Shown here: piece by piece, positions 1-5,447 of the stretch
How the letters are laid out: each line of letters opens with the position of its first letter
Numbering within the stretch: position 1 is the first letter of the stretch
Source: GCA-002694895 sp964436345
GTDB lineage: Bacteria > Chloroflexota > Dehalococcoidia > Lucifugimonadales > GCA-002694895
Assembly: GCA_964436345.1 (NCBI GenBank)
Contig: CAYTCC010000070.1
Span: 1-7,233, forward strand
Direction: 5' to 3'
Length of the DNA stretch: 7,233 bases
Program-made: the position numbers and the translations under genes
The notes under the pieces: generated by a model
Databases searched by the model: none
What the model saw: the letters and a program-made list of their open reading frames with translations, nothing else
Told to the model about the DNA's origin: nothing

Positions 1-507
1 TCAATAACAGATTTATATGCTTTAAAATCAATTGAAATATTTTTCAATGATCTTGAAAATTCAGTTAATAACACAAATCCTCATTCTCGTTCCGAATGTG
101 CTTTAGGGGCAACTATATCCGGTATCGGGTATTCAAATTCAAGACCTAATCTATGTCATGCAATTGGCACACCTTTAACTTTAAACTGGAAAACAACTCA
201 TGGACAAGCAGTTTGTATTAGCCTTCCTTATTTTCTACCATTCATATTTGATAAATTACCAACTTCAAAACAAATTTTATTGTTAAGCACATGCAAGGTA
301 ACAAATATAGATTCATTAATTTTAAAATTAAAAGAAATGATAACAAATTGCAAATTAAATATTTATTTAGATGATTGTGATATAAGTTCCAATAACCTGG
401 ATAAAATATCAAATGGTATTCCAATGGAAAGATTTTTAACAGTGCCAACGAAATTCGAAACCAATACTATAAAAAGTATAATGTCAAAAATGTTTAATAT
501 TAAATAA
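1..507 (+). CDS. Iron-containing (class III/IV) alcohol dehydrogenase, C-terminal part, 5' truncated by window edge
   Basis: The reading frame is open from base 1 to the TAA at 505-507 and gives 168 residues. The fragment begins inside the helical metal-binding domain, with SITDLYALKSIEIF matching the family's 'piTDalaleai' helix. It continues through GATISGIGYSNSRPNLCHAIG and a HG-Q-A-V-C-I-S-LP segment. Two of the family's metal-binding histidines are visible, His53 (bases 157-159) and His67 (199-201). They are 14 residues apart, as in FucO-type enzymes. The Asp and first His ligands lie upstream, outside the window. The usual second histidine of the HALAHP motif is threonine here (HAIGTP). 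The family oxidises alcohols or reduces aldehydes with NAD(P)H, but includes maleylacetate reductases and other variants, so the substrate cannot be named. The frame ends one base before lspA, so the two are probably co-transcribed. The family call is good; the specific function is unknown. Confidence 0.85.
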   Translation, partial: SITDLYALKSIEIFFNDLENSVNNTNPHSRSECALGATISGIGYSNSRPNLCHAIGTPLTLNWKTTHGQAVCISLPYFLPFIFDKLPTSKQILLLSTCKVTNIDSLILKLKEMITNCKLNIYLDDCDISSNNLDKISNGIPMERFLTVPTKFETNTIKSIMSKMFNIK

Positions 508-508
508 C

Positions 509-970
509 ATGGGGATTTATACCAAACATTTATCATCGATAATTACCACCATAATAACCATCATAATTATAGACCAACTTACAAAGATATATGTTGCATC
601 TTATCCTATAAATACTACTATATTTAATTTCGCTTTTTTTAAAATTAAATATGTTTTAAATACCGGAGCTGCTTTTAGTTTTTTCACAGGATTCAATGAA
701 TTACTAAAATTCATCGTCCCGTTTGCTGTTATTTTATTATTTGTTCTTCTGCATAATTATAAAAATAATACAATTCTTAGATATGCATTTTCCATGCAGA
801 TAGCCGGCGCGATTGGAAATTTAATTGATAGATTTACAATGAATGGTGTCATTGATTTCATAGGTGTAGGTTGGTGGCCGTTATTTAATATTGCAGACTC
901 ATCTATATCTATTGGATTAGCATTGTTAATAATTGATCTTATATTTAAAAGAAATAAAAAGAATGAGTAA
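509..970 (+). CDS. lspA: Lipoprotein signal peptidase (signal peptidase II)
   Basis: This aspartyl membrane protease cleaves the signal peptide from prolipoproteins after lipid attachment to the +1 cysteine. The 153-residue protein is normal to slightly short for the family. All signature blocks are visible: the first-helix motif IIDQLTK (20-26), NTGAAFS (51-57), GAIGNLIDR (100-108), GVIDFI (113-118) and FNIADSSI (126-133). The catalytic aspartates should be Asp116 and Asp130. The loop between them is shorter than in E. coli LspA. Four hydrophobic segments are expected, at about 10-30, 66-82, 89-107 and 131-147. The ATG at 509 follows the upstream stop codon by one base. No Shine-Dalgarno sequence precedes it, so translation probably depends on coupling or leaderless-like initiation. 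The downstream pseudouridine synthase gene overlaps its end by 8 bases, the common lspA-rluD arrangement. Confidence 0.97.
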   Translation: MGIYTKHLSSIITTIITIIIIDQLTKIYVASYPINTTIFNFAFFKIKYVLNTGAAFSFFTGFNELLKFIVPFAVILLFVLLHNYKNNTILRYAFSMQIAGAIGNLIDRFTMNGVIDFIGVGWWPLFNIADSSISIGLALLIIDLIFKRNKKNE

Positions 971-1874
971 AAAAAAATTATTAACGTATAAAGTTACCAC
1001 CAAAGACACTCTCAAAAGGGCTGATATATTTATAAAAGAAAAATTTGAGAATTTCACACGATCACAAATAAAAAAATTAATAGAATCTAGCAATATAAAA
1101 ATTAACAATAAAATCATCAAGCCATCTACAAAAATAGAATTAAAAGACAAAATCAGCATTATTTTACCCGAGTTAGAATCAACGGATTTAAAGCCTTTAA
1201 ATCAATCTTTAGATATCAAATATGAAAATAAAGATTTGATAATTATTAACAAACCATCGGGAATAGTTGTGCATCCTTCAAAGGGACATCAAAACGATAC
1301 AATAATTAACGCTTTAATAGGGATGAAAATTAAATTTGAACCTTATTTAGGAAAACCAAAACCATGGCTAGTTCACAGATTAGATAAAGATACATCTGGA
1401 TTACTTATCATAGCAAAAAACGAATCTACTTATAATTATTTAACAAAAATACAAAAAGACCGAATGATAAAAAAGCAATATATGGCTATTGTGCAAGGAA
1501 TACCTAATTCACCTAAGGCAATAATTGATGCCCCAATAGGGAGGAATAAACTTAACAGAAAAAAAATGAGTATAAAAAAAGATGGGCGGTATGCTTTAAC
1601 TGAATATGAAATATTAAAATCTAAAAATAATATGTCATTATTAAACATAACTTTACTTACTGGAAGAACGCATCAGATAAGAGTACATTTAAACGCAATT
1701 GGCCATCCTATAATTGGGGATAACGTTTATGGTAAAAAATCAAAATATGCAAACAGGCAAATGTTACACGCGTACAAATTAAATTTCAAAGACAATAAAA
1801 AAAATAATATTACGGTACAAAGTGAACTCGAAAAAGATATGAAAGAATTCATTGAATTTTATTTCAACAACTGA
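963..1874 (+). CDS. rluD: RluD-type 23S rRNA pseudouridine synthase (RluA family)
   Basis: This 303-residue enzyme isomerises uridine to pseudouridine in large-subunit rRNA. By analogy with RluD the targets would be helix 69 sites 1911/1915/1917. An N-terminal S4 RNA-binding domain (about 18-63, with FTRSQIKKLIESSNIKINNK) is followed by the RluA catalytic domain. The catalytic loop LVHRLDKDTSGLLIIAKN carries the nucleophilic aspartate at residue 141. The GRTHQIRVHL motif follows at 234-243, then GHPIIGDNVYG. I chose the ATG at 963: the frame could extend to a TTG at 933, but that would lie 38 bp inside lspA and add an unconserved MILYLKEIKR leader. With ATG 963 the overlap with lspA is 8 bp. 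RluA-family members share these motifs, so RluD rather than RluA/RluC/YlyB rests on the S4 domain, the length and the lspA neighbour. Confidence 0.9.
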   Translation: MSKKKLLTYKVTTKDTLKRADIFIKEKFENFTRSQIKKLIESSNIKINNKIIKPSTKIELKDKISIILPELESTDLKPLNQSLDIKYENKDLIIINKPSGIVVHPSKGHQNDTIINALIGMKIKFEPYLGKPKPWLVHRLDKDTSGLLIIAKNESTYNYLTKIQKDRMIKKQYMAIVQGIPNSPKAIIDAPIGRNKLNRKKMSIKKDGRYALTEYEILKSKNNMSLLNITLLTGRTHQIRVHLNAIGHPIIGDNVYGKKSKYANRQMLHAYKLNFKDNKKNNITVQSELEKDMKEFIEFYFNN

Positions 1875-1910
1875 TACAAATTAATATTACAAACATACAA
1901 ATTACTAAAT

Positions 1911-3338
1911 ATGAAAGAAGTAAGAGTCAGATATGCACCTAGTCCTACAGGGGATCCACACATTGGAAATATCAGAAGTGCAATATTTAATTGGTTATTT
2001 GCAAAAAATAACAATGGAAAATTTTTAGTCAGAATTGAAGATACTGATCAGGCAAGATTAGTAGAAAATGGTATTCAAAAACAAAAGGACTCATTAAAAT
2101 GGTTTGGATTAGATTGGGATGAAATATATATACAATCTGAAAGATTAGAAATTTATTCAAAATATGCCGAACAACTTTTAGAAGAAGAAAATGCTTATAG
2201 ATGCTTTGCAACTCAAGAAGAACTAAACAAATTAAGAGAAGAACAAAAAAAGTCTGGAAAAATCACCAGGTATGACAATAGATACAGAGATTACGATCCA
2301 AAACTATCGAAAGAAAGATCTAAATCTGAACCTTATGTAATTAGGTTTAAAAGCCCTCAAAAAGGGATAACAAAATGCTTAGATAGCATAAGAGGAGAAA
2401 TTGTATTTGACAATAAAGAAATGGATGATTTTATAATTGTAAAATCAGATGGATATCCAACTTATCATTTTGCTAATGTTATTGATGATTATTTAATGAA
2501 TATTTCACATGTAATGAGAGCAGAAGAATGGCTCCCCAGTTTCCCTAAACATGTCAACATTTACAATTCATTAAATTGGCAAATGCCAATATTTGTGCAT
2601 TTGCCAATGATACTAGCCTCAGACAAGACTAAACTAAGTAAAAGACATGGAGCAACATCTGTAGAAGAATTTAAGCAGGCCGGTTATTTAAATACAGCGA
2701 TGTTTAATTTTCTTGTATTACTAGGATGGGCTTTAGATGACAAAACAGAAATGTTTAGTATAAATGAATTAATTAAAGTATTTGATATAAGTAAAATTTC
2801 TAAATCTCCAGCTATTTTTAACAAAGAAAAATTAGACTGGTTTAATGGACGATATATTCTTAATTTAACACATGAAGATTTCGGGAAAGAAATTAACAAT
2901 TATTTCAAACAATTTTTAAATAGTAATAAATATAAAGCAATTAAAAGTTATGACATAAATGATATTTCTGTAATGATTAAACAAAGATGCAAAACTCTTA
3001 ATGATGCAATTATGTTAACTGAATTTTTATATCAAGAACCTAAATTCAAATCTAAATCAGAAATACAAATTATGTGTGATACTCCTGAACAATGTCAAAG
3101 TATTCTTGCCAGCTCAATAAATTCTTTAAATGAAATTCAAGAATTTACAACTGAAAATATAGAATCTACCTTGAAATCATTAATGAGTACACTTGAAGTT
3201 AAACCCAAACATTTATTAGGAACTTTAAGAATAGTAATTACAAATCAAAAAGTCAGTCCCCCAATATTTGATTGCTTATACATACTAGGAAAAAAAGAAT
3301 CAATCAAAAGAATACAATCTGCAATAGATTATCTTTAA
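1911..3338 (+). CDS. gltX: Glutamyl-tRNA synthetase (class I aminoacyl-tRNA synthetase)
   Basis: It charges tRNA-Glu with glutamate in the cytoplasm. The protein has 475 residues, the usual bacterial length. The Rossmann-fold catalytic domain shows the HIGH-type motif PSPTGDPHIGN (10-20), RIEDTDQAR (41-49) for glutamate binding, SDGYPTYHFANVIDD (179-193), MRAEEWLPSFPKH (202-214) and the KMSKS-type loop KLSKRHG (241-247). The alpha-helical anticodon-binding region fills roughly 330-475. The E. coli-type zinc site is absent: only Cys98 of the C-x-C pair remains (Cys98-Phe-Ala100), and the second half reads YDNRYR (121-126), so a zinc-free type is expected. It starts 36 bp after rluD at an ATG with no Shine-Dalgarno sequence, and the gap holds no convincing promoter, so read-through from upstream is likely. 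Whether it also mischarges tRNA-Gln (non-discriminating type) cannot be told by eye. Confidence 0.97.
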   Translation: MKEVRVRYAPSPTGDPHIGNIRSAIFNWLFAKNNNGKFLVRIEDTDQARLVENGIQKQKDSLKWFGLDWDEIYIQSERLEIYSKYAEQLLEEENAYRCFATQEELNKLREEQKKSGKITRYDNRYRDYDPKLSKERSKSEPYVIRFKSPQKGITKCLDSIRGEIVFDNKEMDDFIIVKSDGYPTYHFANVIDDYLMNISHVMRAEEWLPSFPKHVNIYNSLNWQMPIFVHLPMILASDKTKLSKRHGATSVEEFKQAGYLNTAMFNFLVLLGWALDDKTEMFSINELIKVFDISKISKSPAIFNKEKLDWFNGRYILNLTHEDFGKEINNYFKQFLNSNKYKAIKSYDINDISVMIKQRCKTLNDAIMLTEFLYQEPKFKSKSEIQIMCDTPEQCQSILASSINSLNEIQEFTTENIESTLKSLMSTLEVKPKHLLGTLRIVITNQKVSPPIFDCLYILGKKESIKRIQSAIDYL

Positions 3339-3345
3339 GTTATAC

Positions 3346-3373
3346 TTGACACAAATTTTAGAAATTATATACT
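3346..3373 (+). promoter_or_regulatory. Sigma70-type promoter in the gltX-yqeY gap
   Basis: A perfect -35 box TTGACA (3346-3351) is followed after 16 bp by TATACT (3368-3373), which matches the -10 consensus TATAAT at five of six positions. Predicted transcription start is near 3380, giving a 5' leader of only about 20 nt before the yqeY start. It lies wholly within the 64 bp between gltX and yqeY, and is the only convincing promoter I see in the window. It would drive yqeY-purQ-eamA-eamA-purL as a separate transcription unit from the upstream genes. AT-rich DNA yields chance -10 boxes easily, but the exact -35 box and the spacing make this one credible. Confidence 0.7.
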
Positions 3374-3391
3374 TTTCATGAACCACACCCG

Positions 3392-3399
3392 AGAGGAAG
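3392..3399 (+). promoter_or_regulatory. Strong Shine-Dalgarno sequence of yqeY, fixing its TTG start
   Basis: AGAGGAAG contains the anti-SD complement core AGAGGA, about 5 nt ahead of the TTG at 3403. An in-frame TGA at 3379-3381 blocks any longer start. The next in-frame ATG is codon 49, so TTG 3403 is the only start that keeps the conserved N-terminus. It is the only strong Shine-Dalgarno sequence seen in the window. Confidence 0.8.
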
Positions 3400-3402
3400 A
3401 TT

Positions 3403-3849
3403 TTGGACCAAATTATAAATTTCATAAAAGACGATCTGAAAAAAGCTATCAAATCACAAGATAATTTAAAAAAATCAGTTTACAGATTTATCCTTTCAGC
3501 TATTCACAATGAAGAAATAAAACTCGGCAAAGAATTAGATAATAATATGGTAATCAAACTCATGATCAAACAAGCTCAACAAAGAAAAGATAGTATAGAA
3601 GCATTCAAATTAGGATCTCGAGAAGACTTAATTAACAAAGAAGCTCAAGAATTAAAAATTATAGAACAATTTTTACCTGCTCAAATTGACGAGAGTAAAA
3701 TAAAAAACATTGCACAGCAAACAATTGATGAAGTAGGTGCTGAATCTGTAAAAGATCTTGGTAAAGTAATGCCAATTCTTATGAAAAAACTTGCTGGGAA
3801 AGCCGAAGGTAAAATTGTTAATAAAGTTGTTACCGATTTATTGAGTTAA
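3403..3849 (+). CDS. yqeY: GatB/YqeY family protein (GatB tail-domain-like)
   Basis: The 148-residue protein starts at TTG and matches the stand-alone YqeY family, which resembles the C-terminal tRNA-binding tail of GatB, the tRNA-Glu/Gln amidotransferase subunit. Visible family features are the N-terminal helix DDLKKAIKSQDNLKKSVYRF (10-29), KQAQQRKDSIEAF (56-68), ELKIIEQFLPAQ (83-94), DLGKVMPILM (118-127) and the GKAEGKIVN loop (132-140), which ends in the conserved tail. It is soluble and highly charged, with no signal peptide or membrane segment. YqeY function is not firmly established; a role with tRNA or amidotransferases is inferred from fold similarity and here from adjacency to gltX. 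It is the first gene after the 3346-3373 promoter, and purQ begins 4 bp after its stop, so it likely leads the purine-gene transcript. Confidence 0.92.
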   Translation: MDQIINFIKDDLKKAIKSQDNLKKSVYRFILSAIHNEEIKLGKELDNNMVIKLMIKQAQQRKDSIEAFKLGSREDLINKEAQELKIIEQFLPAQIDESKIKNIAQQTIDEVGAESVKDLGKVMPILMKKLAGKAEGKIVNKVVTDLLS

Positions 3850-3853
3850 TAAT

Positions 3854-4552
3854 ATGCAAAAAAAGAAATTTGGAATAATAATCTTCCCTGGAACCTGGAG
3901 TGACAAAGATTGTTATTATGCAATAAATAATATTTTAAATAATGAAGCTAGATATATATGGCACAAAGAAACTAATGTTGATGATCTTGACTGCTTAGTT
4001 TTACCTGGAGGATTTTCATACGGTGACTATCTTAGGCCAGGAGCAATTGCAAGATTTTCTCCGATCATGAAAGAAATAATAAATTTCGCTAAAAAAGGAA
4101 AACCTATAATTGGCATATGTAATGGATTTCAAATATTATGTGAAGCAAAACTTTTACCTGGGATTTTATTACCAAATGATGTTTTAGAATTCAGATGTAC
4201 TACAACATATCTAAAAGTACAAAATTCAAACTCAATATTCACTAATGAGTGCAATGAAAATGACATATTAAACATTCCTATTTCTCATGGAGAAGGAAAT
4301 TATTTTGCAAATAAAAATACAATCAATGACCTAGAAGAAAATAAAAGAATTTTATTTAAATACTCATCTGTTTCTGGAAATATTACTAAATCAGCAAACC
4401 CAAATGGTTCAACAAACAATATAGCAGGAATAATAAATAAACAAGGTAATGTACTTGGAATGATGCCTCATCCAGAAAGAAGTTGCGAAAAATCACTTGG
4501 GAGTGAAGATGGAAATTTAATATTTAAATCAATAATGAATAATATAATCTAA
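3854..4552 (+). CDS. purQ: Phosphoribosylformylglycinamidine synthase subunit PurQ (glutamine amidotransferase)
   Basis: PurQ hydrolyses glutamine and passes ammonia to PurL, which converts FGAR to FGAM in step 4 of de novo purine synthesis. The 232-residue class I (triad) glutaminase shows the family start FGIIIFPGTWSDKDC (6-20), with GTWSD where many PurQs have GSNCD. It also shows GGFSYGDYLRPGAIARFSPI (52-71), the nucleophile elbow GICNGFQIL with Cys89, ISHGEGNYF (143-151), NPNGSTNNIAGI (182-193) and MPHPER with His206 and Glu208 completing the triad. Its length matches stand-alone PurQ partners of small-type PurL. It starts 4 bp after yqeY without a Shine-Dalgarno sequence. Two half-size transporter genes separate it from purL, an uncommon insertion because purQ and purL usually adjoin. 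Confidence 0.97.
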   Translation: MQKKKFGIIIFPGTWSDKDCYYAINNILNNEARYIWHKETNVDDLDCLVLPGGFSYGDYLRPGAIARFSPIMKEIINFAKKGKPIIGICNGFQILCEAKLLPGILLPNDVLEFRCTTTYLKVQNSNSIFTNECNENDILNIPISHGEGNYFANKNTINDLEENKRILFKYSSVSGNITKSANPNGSTNNIAGIINKQGNVLGMMPHPERSCEKSLGSEDGNLIFKSIMNNII

Positions 4553-4554
4553 TT

Positions 4555-4989
4555 ATGGAAACAATCATTACAGGTATATTATTTGCAATTATTGCAGCTA
4601 TCGGCTGGGGTGCATCAGCAGTATTATCAAGGTTAGCATTGGAAAAAACTGATCCGAGACTAGCTACTATAGTTTCTTTATTTTTTAGTAGTATTATTAT
4701 GTTTTCAATTTCCTTAAGTACACAATTTAATGAATTTGAAAAATTAGTTATCTCAGATTTCTTATGGTTTTTCTCTGCAGGACTAACTTCTTTTGCTGCC
4801 GGAAGATTATTAAATTATGTAGGAATTAAAAATATTGGTGTTTCTAAAGCCTCTCCGTTATTTGGAACTTCTCCATTATTTGCTGCATTACTCGCAATCA
4901 TTATTCTTGGTGAAAAACCAACAATAATGTTAGGCATGGGTATAATTTTAGTTACATTTGGCATTATTTTAATAACAAAATCAAAATGA
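4555..4989 (+). CDS. EamA/DMT-family transporter, N-terminal half (split gene)
   Basis: The 144-residue protein has five predicted membrane helices at about 4-25, 36-55, 67-87, 97-118 and 123-141. That is one EamA repeat, whereas canonical members have two repeats in about 290-300 residues. The repeat is recognised from WGASAVLSRLALEK in helix 1 with its following loop, and from the C-terminal block GVSKASPLFGTSPLFAALLAIIILGEKPT with Glu120. The family moves metabolites such as amino acids, nucleosides or sugars across the inner membrane; the substrate here is unknown. The gene starts 2 bp after the purQ stop without a Shine-Dalgarno sequence and ends in an ATGA overlap with the second half. 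It may work as a heterodimer with that protein, or it may be the first part of a single gene interrupted by a one-base difference at the A-tract 4983-4986. Confidence 0.85.
   Translation: METIITGILFAIIAAIGWGASAVLSRLALEKTDPRLATIVSLFFSSIIMFSISLSTQFNEFEKLVISDFLWFFSAGLTSFAAGRLLNYVGIKNIGVSKASPLFGTSPLFAALLAIIILGEKPTIMLGMGIILVTFGIILITKSK
4986..4989 (+). other. ATGA stop-start overlap joining the two EamA half genes
   Basis: The ATG of the second half (4986-4988) overlaps the TGA stop of the first half (4987-4989). The preceding codons are TCA AAA, so the overlap follows the tract AAAA (4983-4986). Such an overlap is typical of translationally coupled genes. The second gene lacks a Shine-Dalgarno sequence, so re-initiation by the terminating ribosome is the likely route. 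A lysyl-tRNA on AAA could in principle re-pair one base back with the same codon, giving a fused product; that is speculative. Confidence 0.7.
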
Positions 4990-5447
4990 ACAAATTAAAT
5001 ATAAATTCTAAAAAAGAGTTGATAGGATATACTTCTTCTTTATCCGCTGCAATATCGTATGGTATTAGTGCGATATTAGCGAAAATAATTGTTGGCCAAA
5101 TAACTACCCCGCTAATTGCATCAAGCTTTGCATTGTTCTTTGGGTTTTTCACACTTGCAATAATATTCTACAAGCAACTAATGAACATTAAATCAATAGA
5201 CAAAAAAACATTAATGTTTTTATTTTTGGCTGGATTAGCTAGTTGTATTGGCGTTGGGGCTCAATATTATGCAATGAATAATGCTCCCGTAATTTTAGTA
5301 GCGCCTATTACAGGAGCAAATGCACTATTTGCCATATTATTTGGTTCTATATTCCTAAAAAAAATTGAGAAAATCACTCCTCTTACCGTAATTGGGGCAT
5401 TTATGATAATTATAGGTATAATAATAATTATATTATCAAGGGCATGA
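4986..5447 (+). CDS. EamA/DMT-family transporter, C-terminal half (split gene)
   Basis: The 153-residue membrane protein has a charged 12-residue N-terminus and five helices at about 15-36, 41-62, 75-96, 100-124 and 131-150. It looks like the second EamA repeat: AAISYGISAILAKIIVG for helix 1, GAQYYAMNNAPVILVAPITG where full-length members have the conserved second-repeat 'al...pa..vapl' block, and an EKIT motif with Glu128 before the final helix, comparable to EKPT in the first half. 144 plus 153 residues gives 297, the length of an intact family member. It probably pairs with the first half in the inner membrane. Its stop overlaps the purL start, so it is tied into the purQ-purL operon; a link to purine compounds is possible only by this context. 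Confidence 0.85.
   Translation: MNKLNINSKKELIGYTSSLSAAISYGISAILAKIIVGQITTPLIASSFALFFGFFTLAIIFYKQLMNIKSIDKKTLMFLFLAGLASCIGVGAQYYAMNNAPVILVAPITGANALFAILFGSIFLKKIEKITPLTVIGAFMIIIGIIIIILSRA
5438..5442 (+). promoter_or_regulatory. Possible short Shine-Dalgarno sequence for purL
   Basis: AAGGG ends 1 nt before ATG 5444 and 4 nt before ATG 5447. Both spacings are short, but 4 nt is workable, which favours the second ATG of ATGATG. Coupling to the end of the upstream transporter gene may matter more than this weak site. Confidence 0.35.

Noticed and set aside
242..448. Minus-strand open frame opposite the alcohol dehydrogenase
   Set aside because: It is a leucine/isoleucine-rich shadow of an AT-rich coding strand, with no ribosome site or recognisable family. 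The other minus-strand frames (926-1159, 1436-1648, 2029-2211, 2684-2899, 4964-5152) are the same kind of shadow.
933..962. Upstream TTG extension of the RluD frame
   Set aside because: It would add 10 unconserved residues inside lspA coding sequence; ATG 963 starts just before the lspA stop and gives a normal N-terminus.
1852..1888. Possible promoter ahead of gltX (TTGAAT with AT-rich -10 candidates)
   Set aside because: The -10 candidates match poorly or are badly spaced (15 or 24 bp), and such matches are expected by chance in DNA this AT-rich.
3339..3402. Rho-independent terminator after gltX
   Set aside because: I found no GC-bearing hairpin followed by a T-tract in the gap, only AT-rich sequence and the promoter; transcription from upstream may read through.
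3378..3464. 28-codon frame starting at ATG 3378
   Set aside because: It overlaps the yqeY ribosome site and start in another frame, has no ribosome site of its own and resembles nothing; it probably arises by chance.
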